DNA of 64,000 nt from Cyanoderma ruficeps (Eukaryota > Chordata > Aves > Passeriformes > Timaliidae), in the NCBI GenBank assembly GCA_008694505.1, contig VZDJ01000014.1, positions 465,777-529,776 on the forward strand, given 5' to 3'. Both the position numbers and the translations under genes were made by a program. Shown one piece after another: positions 59,601-64,000 of this stretch. The notes under the pieces are model-generated. The model did not search any database. It worked only from the letters and a program-made list of their open reading frames with translations, and was not told the DNA's origin. How positions within the stretch are numbered: position 1 is the first letter of the stretch; each line of letters begins with the position of its first letter.

Positions 59601-62600
59601 TCTAAATTATTAAACAACTGTGTACACCCTGCGGGGAAAAGAGCAGCAGCAACACCCGCTTTATCTTCCTTAATCATCCTCATTTCCAGCTCAGCTAATT
59701 AGCTAAACCCAGGGCTGCCACCTTCCAGAGTGACAGGGGGACAGAGCAGCCCTGTCCCCTGCCTGGGGCTGGGGACCCTCGCTGTGTGTGGCAGCCTGAG
59801 CTGGGTCCTGGCAGGTCCCCGGGCACAGAACGTGTCCCTGGGTGGGATTTATTATAAATGACAGCTCAAGTGCTCCTCTCTCTGCATCCCTCCTCCCCTG
59901 TTCCTCCTCACCCTCCTTTGCTCAGTGAGGCCTTGAGGTGATTCACCAGCTTGGGGTGGGGAGGGCTGTGAGGGGCTGGGTCTGAGTCAGGGATGAACAA
60001 GGTGTTGGGATGCTCCTTCCACATGGCAGCTGCACCTCAGGAAAAGCTTTGCCTGCGTGAGCCAGCACGATTCCAGCAGCAGCAGCTGCCCAGATGTGCC
60101 CTTGAAGCATCTCCAGCTTGCGCCTGGTTCTTTTGTCCCTGCACTTGCCTGAGCTGCTTTCAGAAAGAGAATTCACCACCCAAACCATCCCTCGTTTATT
60201 GGGGGGAAGGTCTGGGGTGCCCGGGGATGGTTGGGGAGGGTGGCAGGGCCTGTCTTGTGGGGGATTGCAATGAGGTTGTAATTGCATTGTCACGGGGAAC
60301 GCAGCTGGAGGGGCTGGAGGAGTTTTTACTTCCCCGGCAGGAAGGAAATGTGAGCACTTGAATGGGAGCAGCCTGTGATGTTCCGAGCTGCTTCCTCTGC
60401 TGGGCTGCTCCTCAAACCCCGAGCACGCCTCTCTCGTCGCAGTTGTTTTAATTAAACTCAGAGGAATTCTGCACGTCGTGCTGCAAGATTAACATTTTTG
60501 TTTAATTAGAAACGCTCGGTAATAACGGTTGTACCGGCCTCCCCCGGCACATTCACACTCACACACACACACGCGTGTGCACACACACACACACACACCG
60601 GGCACGGGTTATTCCCTCTGTGCGTTAAGGGGCGGATGGAGGGAAGGGGCAGGGGCTGGAGGCAGGTGGAGGGAGCAGCACCACCGGGGAGAGGATAAAA
60701 GCGGGGATCAATAGTGATGTCATCTGCAGCCAATGCGGCTCCAGCCCTCACCCTCCCACGGCTGCCGAGAGACGGGAGGGGAGGGGAGGGAGGGCCATTA
60801 AAGCCTGGCTGAAAGCTGAGCACAGGCACAGCCATTCGCAGAGTCCCTGTGCTGGCCTGACATCACTCCCGGAGGGCTGGGGGGGCTGCAGGAACACGCG
60901 GTTTGGGGGGTCCTGCAGTGCCCCAGCACAGCCCAGGGAGCTCAGAGGGCTGGGTCAGTCCCTAGTTAAAGATGTGTGAGAACAGCTCCAATTTACCATA
61001 CAAAATTCTAGTTTAGAGGTGCTTCGGATGCGCCAAAATGGCTTTAAACTGAAAGAGTGCAGCTTTAGATTAGATTCCAGGAAGGAATTCCTCCCTGGGA
61101 GGGTGGGCAGGCCCTGGCACAGGGTGCCCAGAGAAGTTGTGGCTGCCCCTGGATCCCTGGAAGTGTCTAAGGCCAGGTTGGACACTGGGGCTTGGAGCAG
61201 CCTGGGGCAGTGGAAGGTGTCCCTGCCATGGCACCCAGGGGTGGCACTGGGTGGGCTTTAAGGTCCCTTCCAGCCCAAACCATTCTGGGATTCTGTGAAC
61301 AGGCACCCACCACAGCAAAGCCGCTGGGTTTGTCCCTCGTCCCGCTGTCTCTGGGTTCTGCCATTTGTATTTGGCTCCATTCCTCCTTATCCATCACGTG
61401 CCAGCCTTAGGAAAGGAGCTCTGGGCGTGTTTGCAGTTGGTTCCCAGCCAGGGCCAGCCCCATCTCAGTGCCTCTCTGAGAGCTCCCCTCAGTCTCAGTG
61501 GGGGGCTGCTTGTGATGGATGTTCATTTTTTAAGAATCCCACCTTCTTTAAATTCCCTGCATTATTTCCCTTCTGTTCCCCCTCACCTGCTTTTGGGATG
61601 GATTCCACGGCTCAGCCTCCCCAGGCTGTGATTCCCTGCCACGGCTCATTGGAGATGACAGAGGATCCCTCCCCAGTCTCACCCTGCTGCTGGGATCCTC
61701 CTTCCCAGCTGCCCCTCCCCAAACACCTTCTGGGGAGAAATGGCCCATCCCTGAGCTGTGGCAGCTCTCCCCATCCCACGGGGGTGAGGGGCTGTGTCAG
61801 ATATTACTGGGGAATAATATCTGGGCTTTGTAGGAGTTACCACCAATTAGCCTTGCTGGGATTGCCCTCCTCAGGCTCATTAGCGAAGGCAAAAGCAGCT
61901 TTGGGAGGAGCAGGAAGCTCAGCTGAGCCTCTCTGCTGGGTGCTGGTGCCACTGTTCTTGGAGGGCAGCAGCACTCAGAAATAATAAAGCCAGAACTCAC
62001 ACCCTGGCTGACAGCACTTGGCGTGTTGCTGTTGTGTGTGTCCCCTCTGGTCACTGCAGCTGAAGGAGGAGAATTCCCTCTCCTTTCCCATTCCCAGTGT
62101 CTCTGACAGCCCTTTCCATCATTTCTTCAGTGCAGCGTGCTTTGCACTGAGAGGTTTGGAGGGGCCAGGTGAGCCCTTCCTGTTACCTGTGGCTGCTCAG
62201 AGCGTTCTGTGCAGTGCAGGGCTCCCTGCACAGCCCCTGCCCTGCAAACCAGCCACTGCCAGCCCCAACCTGGCACAGCTTCACCTGGAGAGACTCTGGC
62301 ACCCTGGCAGCAGCAGGAGGGGGAGCTGGGGGGCTCAGCCTGGAGGAAAGGGGCCTCAGGAGGGACCTTCTCACCCCCTGCAGCCCCTGACAAGAGGGGG
62401 CAGCCAGATGTGGGTTGGTCTCTGCTCCCAGGTAACAAGTGACAGCACACAAAGGGAAATGGCCTCAACTTCCTCCAAATTGTTCAGGTTGGATAACAGG
62501 AAAAATTTCTTCACTGAAAGAGTGAATAAACATGGACCAGACTGCCTGGTGGAGTCACCATCCCTGGATGTGTTCAGAAAATCAGTTGACGTGGCACTGG

Positions 62601-63758
62601 AGGACGTGGTTTAGTGGGCAGGTGGACCTGGGGATCTGGGAGGCCTTTTCCAACCTTAGTGATTCTCTGACTCTATTCTGCTGCTCCCCGAAGGGTTTTA
62701 AAAGTTTGCATTTCAATGTAGAATCTTGTGGCACATTGCAACGGCCACCCCAAATGGACAAGCTGGTAAATCTCTGTCAGTTTTCCATCCTGGAGCACCC
62801 GGTGTTTGAACTTGCCTCGCACGGGGCATCTCAGTTTTTTCTGATTCCTTGCTGAGATTCAAGGTTGTTAAAAGTCCTCTAAAAGCCCTGAGCTGTGTCG
62901 TAAGAAAGAAGCAGAGTCCTTCAAGGTCTTGTTCTCAGCTCTCGTGTGTTGTTTATTATTTGGTATCTCACAATTTGCTCCTCACCCAGCCGAGGTCCGG
63001 ACAGCGGCTGCGACTGACGGGGCTTTGCTTGGTTCCTACACAGATAATGACGTGGCCACTATTTACTATTTTGTACCAATGTGTGATATCTACACTACAA
63101 TGGTCATTTCTACCCTAATCTAATAGCCTGGAACTACTTTGAGTGATCACCACCCCAGAGGATGGAGGACGAAGAAGAAGGAGAAGGATCTAGGGCAACA
63201 CCCTAAATTCTCCGCCTTATCCCCCATTCATCTCTATTCTAAGAATTTCTAAACTACAAAATTTCTCACCCCGTGCTGTACTAAACTACGACTTTCACAC
63301 TTTTGAGGTTTGTGGTTCCTCTCTCAGTGTTGGAAGATTCTAAAATCAAACTCGGTGTCTTTCTGGGCTCTGTGCCAAGGTCTCCAACCCCCCTGGACCA
63401 GCTCCACACCCCCTGTCCAGGGTCCGAACTCCCTTTCTCAGGTCCCAGGTCATCCAAAGGGATGCCCTGGACTCCAACAGGGGCGGTGCCTGCCAGGTGC
63501 CTCCTTTGGGGTGTCCCACTGAGCCCTGGCAGCTGCTGAAGCCCCTTCCCTTTGTTCTGCACCCCCCAGAGGACCAGTTGCCCCCCGGCTTCCCCAACAT
63601 CGACATGGGGCCGCAGCTGAAGGTGGTGGAGCGCACGCGGACGGCCACGATGCTCTGCGCCGCCAGCGGGAACCCCGACCCCGAGATCACCTGGTTCAAG
63701 GATTTCCTGCCCGTGGACCCCAGCGCCAGCAACGGCAGGATAAAACAGCTGAGATCAG
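35480..63758 (+). CDS. PTPRS: PTPRS, 5' part of the coding region (four exons; partial)
   Basis: Joined coding exons are 35480-35567, 53434-53579, 54456-54597 and 63570-63758, giving 188 codons plus one base. The product is receptor-type protein tyrosine phosphatase sigma, a LAR-family (type IIa) cell-surface receptor on neurons. In this family the Ig domains bind heparan- and chondroitin-sulfate proteoglycans and synaptic partners, and the cytoplasmic D1 domain dephosphorylates tyrosines. Visible here are the signal peptide (residues 1 to about 28), Ig1 (about 33-124; Cys53-Cys106, Trp65, basic cluster K67, K68, K70, K71, R76, R96, R99) and the start of Ig2 (Cys155, Trp167). The segments '[16 protein letters not shown]' and '[20 protein letters not shown]' favour PTPRS over PTPRF or PTPRD. 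Intron phases are 1, 0 and 1, all consistent. The gene continues beyond the window; fibronectin, transmembrane and phosphatase domains are not present. Confidence 0.96.
38505..38785. repeat. 67-68-bp tandem repeat
   Basis: Four copies anchored at 38505, 38572, 38639 and 38707, with a fifth partial copy at 38775. The unit contains 'gggcacagcaccaagcctga' and 'cctccctggagagcacccc'. Copies differ at only a few bases. Confidence 0.95.
38990..39320. other. AT-rich intronic block, candidate conserved element
   Basis: About 330 bp of AT-rich, CpG-poor unique sequence with many TAAT/ATTA cores and an overall lack of repeats ('aaataattaaatctaaattg', 'ttaattgcccttgctccatc', 'attaatttgcagaattatgc'). It contrasts sharply with the GC-rich minisatellite DNA either side. 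It is a candidate intronic enhancer; the call rests on composition only. Confidence 0.3.
39649..39728 (+). other. exon-like segment in the first PTPRS coding intron
   Basis: A pyrimidine-rich tract ending '..tgctctcatccctgcag' at 39648 and a consensus donor CAG|GTAAGA at 39729 bound 80 bp. Eighty bases is not a multiple of three, so inclusion between the phase-1 PTPRS exons would shift the frame. It is therefore more likely a pseudo-exon, a poison exon, or part of an alternative 5' transcript than a coding cassette. Confidence 0.2.
41596..42112. repeat. tandem array with large duplication at a 1-base gap
   Basis: Units of about 36 bp ('ccctgagcagacacaagggt' plus 'gggatccagcctgggttc') are followed by a unique tail ('cccaccctgagctttgggag'). 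The unit-plus-tail block appears twice. 41746-41876 and 41978-42108 are nearly identical over 131 bp (offset 232). A single N sits at 41877, exactly at the end of the first copy. Confidence 0.93.
42113..44225. other. intronic non-coding sequence
   Basis: Contains (AAAT)n at about 42376-42400. AT-rich unique DNA at 42440-42830 has homeobox-like cores and is a possible conserved element. A stretch at about 43490-43830 has an ERV-LTR-like look (ctttattcgg, AT-rich tail) but could not be assigned. No exon recognised. Confidence 0.35.
44226..44333. repeat. 36-bp tandem repeat
   Basis: Three copies of a unit containing 'gggagctgggctggattggg' and 'atggcattgtcccct'. The first copy has 'ggcgttgtcccg'. 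Confidence 0.93.
46738..46835 (-). mobile_element. CR1 LINE fragment (reverse)
   Basis: On the + strand, 'gttgtggaatatcctgacct' 'ggaaggggcccacaaggacc' 'atcaaagtccagctcctggc' 'ccggcacagtc'. This matches the reverse complement of a CR1 subfamily 3' end with the ..ggactcgatgatccttgtgg..ccttccaactcagg.. layout. Confidence 0.8.
46836..47616. other. intronic non-coding, nothing recognised
   Basis: Unique sequence with a purine-rich (GGA)n-like stretch near 47250-47280. No exon, RNA gene or element recognised. Confidence 0.35.
47617..47694. repeat. (GGACA)n and (GT)n microsatellites around a 4-base gap
   Basis: About eight ggaca pentamers (one changed to gagca) run to 47659. Four N occupy 47660-47663, then (GT)n runs from 47664 to about 47692. 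The true lengths of both runs are uncertain because the gap joins them. Confidence 0.95.
49421..49830. repeat. 10-bp minisatellite with 70-bp higher-order repeat
   Basis: About 41 copies of a decamer of form 'rtggycaggg' or 'gtgctcaggg' in nearly perfect register. A 70-bp block of seven decamers beginning 'ctggtcagggatggccagga' occurs at 49611-49680 and again exactly at 49681-49750. Glycine/tryptophan-rich translations are artefacts. Confidence 0.95.
50141..50180. other. A-run with single N
   Basis: An A homopolymer from about 50144, with one undetermined base at 50165, continuing 'agaaaaaaaag'. Base count here is unreliable. Confidence 0.95.
50575..50970. repeat. minisatellite, about 16-bp unit
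   Basis: About 25 imperfect copies of 'ggatcaccagaacctt', with 13-17 bp variants (cctgaatcaccagag, ggattaccagagcct). The strand-specific translations ([10 protein letters not shown] type) come from the repeat. Confidence 0.94.
50971..52549. other. intronic non-coding; AT-rich part
   Basis: 51440-52210 is AT-rich, CpG-poor unique DNA and a possible conserved non-coding block. No exon or mobile element recognised. Confidence 0.35.
52550..52695. repeat. about 50-bp tandem repeat
   Basis: Three copies containing 'ggttccatggcttccctggg' and 'ctcctggagctgc', anchored at 52564, 52613 and 52665 (49 and 52 bp apart). Confidence 0.92.
53434..53579 (+). CDS. PTPRS: PTPRS exon: first half of Ig-like domain 1
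   Basis: The acceptor 'tttttgccctccag' ends at 53433 and the donor GAG|GTGAGA starts at 53580. 146 bp, entered in phase 1 and left in phase 0, encoding residues 30-78. It contains the first Ig cysteine (Cys53), the core tryptophan (Trp65) and the lysine-rich loop [11 protein letters not shown]. In PTPRS and its relatives this loop binds heparan and chondroitin sulfate (established for the family). The loop is intact. The residue pattern is PTPRS-like (VNSQRFE), whereas PTPRD and PTPRF have VSNQ/VSSQ. Confidence 0.96.
53580..54455 (+). other. PTPRS intron within Ig1
   Basis: An 876-bp phase-0 intron with consensus GT-AG ends (gtgaga / tctctctgtgcccag). It contains T-rich unique sequence around 53795-53835. 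No other element recognised. Confidence 0.92.
54456..54597 (+). CDS. PTPRS: PTPRS exon: second half of Ig-like domain 1
   Basis: The acceptor 'tctctctgtgcccag' ends at 54455 and the donor GAG|GTAAAG starts at 54598. 142 bp, entered in phase 0 and left in phase 1, encoding residues 79-125. It carries the Ig signature D-x-x-x-Y-x-C (Asp100, Tyr104, Cys106), which pairs with Cys53, and Arg96 and Arg99, which extend the basic glycosaminoglycan-binding face in this family. The stretch Asn110-Pro-His-Gly differs from the NSVG I recall for human PTPRS. Confidence 0.96.
56200..56496 (-). mobile_element. CR1 LINE fragment (reverse), about 300 bp
   Basis: Reading +: 'ctggaaagagacccccaagg' 'tcaccaagcccaacccc', then '..tgtccaggtgttccttgg', '..ctccctgagcagccccttcc', '..gcctcccctggcacagcctg', '..ctcctgtcagggagctgtag'. 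This is the ordered reverse complement of the last 300 bp or so of avian CR1, including its conserved 'ttccaaggcctgagcaccct' section. Diverged and non-coding. Confidence 0.9.
57934..58092 (+). mobile_element. CR1 LINE 3'-end fragment
   Basis: 'gagaggttgtggactcccca' 'tccctgggagcgtcccaggc' 'caggctggacggggcttgga' 'gcagcctgggacagtgggag' 'gtgtccctgcc' and then the terminal '..gtcccaaaccaccctgggat'. Well preserved, + orientation. Confidence 0.93.
60546..60598. repeat. (CA)n with central CGCGTGTG
   Basis: Alternating cacacac runs on both sides of 'acgcgtgtgc', an alternating purine-pyrimidine tract able in principle to adopt Z-DNA. Confidence 0.95.
60690..60740. promoter_or_regulatory. CRE-like and CCAAT-like motif cluster
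   Basis: Within 45 bp lie gataaaag (60694-60701), the CRE-like octamer TGATGTCA (60715-60722) and CCAAT (60730-60734). The surrounding 60600-60800 is GC- and CpG-richer than the rest of the intron. The order (TATA-like first, CCAAT last) is not that of a standard + strand promoter, so an enhancer or chance cluster is as likely. Confidence 0.2.
61042..61300 (+). mobile_element. CR1 LINE 3'-end fragment
   Basis: Begins in the 'gattagattccaggaaggaa' section and continues '..gcccagagaagttgtggctg', '..tggaagtgtctaaggccagg', '..gggcttggagcagcctgggg', '..gcccaaaccattctgggatt'. A nearly full canonical CR1 3' tail of about 260 bp. Confidence 0.95.
62275..62675 (+). mobile_element. CR1 LINE 3' fragment, about 400 bp
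   Basis: Ordered CR1 blocks: 'ctcagcctggaggaaagggg' 'cctcaggagggacc', 'gtctctgctcccaggtaaca' 'agtgacagcacacaaaggga', 'aatggcctcaacttcctcc', 'aggttggataacaggaaaaa' 'tttcttcactgaaagagtg', 'ggagtcaccatccctggatg' and the terminal 'ggccttttccaaccttagtg'. The longest CR1 remnant in the window; it is non-coding. Confidence 0.93.
62865..63490 (-). mobile_element. LTR-like endogenous retroviral remnant
   Basis: The base composition differs from its flanks: a C/T/A-rich core ('aaattctccgccttatcccc', 'aagaatttctaaactacaaa') and a G-tailing end ('ggtgtctttctgggctctgt'). This resembles passerine solo LTRs as I recall them. TTTATT at 62952-62957 would be a polyadenylation signal on the reverse strand, which suggests reverse orientation. 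No gag, pol or env reading frame is present. Ends and target-site duplications were not defined. It stops about 80 bp before the Ig2 exon acceptor. Confidence 0.45.
63570..63758 (+). CDS. PTPRS: PTPRS exon: linker and first part of Ig-like domain 2
   Basis: The acceptor 'tttgttctgcaccccccag' ends at 63569 and the donor CAG|GTAGGG starts at 63759. 189 bp, entered in phase 1 and left in phase 1. Completes Glu126 and encodes through Ser188. It contains the family-invariant [20 protein letters not shown], with Ig2 Cys155 and Trp167. The exon stops after RIKQLRS, exactly where vertebrate LAR-type receptors can insert the meA mini-exon before Gly-Ala-Leu-Gln. Confidence 0.96.
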
Positions 63759-64000
63759 GTAGGGGCCGGGGCTGGAGGAGTTGGGAGCAAGTAGAGGCAT
63801 GAGGAGGCTGCAGAGGGGCCTGAAGCAGAGGAGAGAGTTCAGAGATGCAAGACCCCGCTGCTGCGGATTGGGGCATTCGAGTGTTTTGGGGTTTACACCA
63901 AGAGTGGTTGGAGTTTCCACTTCGAGCCCTCCTGGCCTTCTCTGGTGCCCAGCTGGCATGAGGGGAATGACAACAGGGAAGCTGGTGCCCGTCCAGACAA
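63759..64000 (+). other. start of next PTPRS intron
   Basis: 242 bp of intron. No meA-like mini-exon and no downstream Ig2 exon is visible before the window ends. Confidence 0.85.

Larger units (their letters stand above)
54598..63569 (+). other. PTPRS intron between Ig1 and Ig2 exons
   Basis: An 8,972-bp phase-1 intron (gtaaag ... tttgttctgcaccccccag). It holds a (GGTTT)n run at 54690-54712, four CR1 pieces, a CA/TG repeat, an LTR-like segment and a CRE/CCAAT-like cluster near 60.7 kb (all listed). 54713-56199, 56497-57933, 58093-60545 and 61300-62269 contain no recognised exon or repeat beyond a (TTTTGA)n run at about 59388-59409. Confidence 0.9.

Overview
This is vertebrate, almost certainly avian (probably songbird), nuclear DNA. 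Four split coding blocks with GT-AG borders spell the N-terminus of a receptor-type protein tyrosine phosphatase. CR1 LINE 3' ends, the dominant bird interspersed repeat, are scattered on both strands. A stretch near the right end resembles a passerine LTR. High GC, CpG-rich patches and very many GC-rich minisatellites suit a bird microchromosome; PTPRS lies on microchromosome 28 in chicken (general knowledge, not tested here).

Only one gene can be supported: PTPRS (receptor-type tyrosine-protein phosphatase sigma) on the + strand. Its first coding exon (35400-35567) carries the start codon and signal peptide. It is followed by 53434-53579 and 54456-54597 (Ig-like domain 1, with the glycosaminoglycan-binding Lys/Arg cluster) and 63570-63758 (first part of Ig-like domain 2). 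Phases match across all three introns, giving 188 consecutive codons. The window ends inside the next intron, so the rest of the ectodomain, the membrane segment and both phosphatase domains lie to the right.

Layout: 1-17 kb holds a CpG island (about 440-930), small minisatellites and AT-rich unique stretches. 17-35 kb holds a second CpG-rich patch (about 16935-17245), large tandem arrays (notably the 12-bp array at 24081-24929), CR1 fragments, and an exon-like segment at 32291-32447 that could be an untranslated PTPRS exon. 35-53 kb is the 17.9-kb intron after the signal-peptide exon, again rich in minisatellites. 53-64 kb holds the Ig exons, an 876-bp and a 9.0-kb intron, several CR1 copies and the LTR-like segment just before the Ig2 exon.

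At least 21 tandem arrays cover roughly 9 percent of the window. Most long open frames elsewhere are products of these arrays or of GC-rich DNA and are not genes. No tRNA, rRNA, CRISPR array or bacterial-type system was seen. Four short runs of N mark assembly gaps, one of them at a probable false duplication. I found no convincing new biological system. The most interesting items are the homogenised multi-frame 12-bp array, an 18-bp array translationally continuous with the PTPRS start codon, and the two spliceable exon-like segments.
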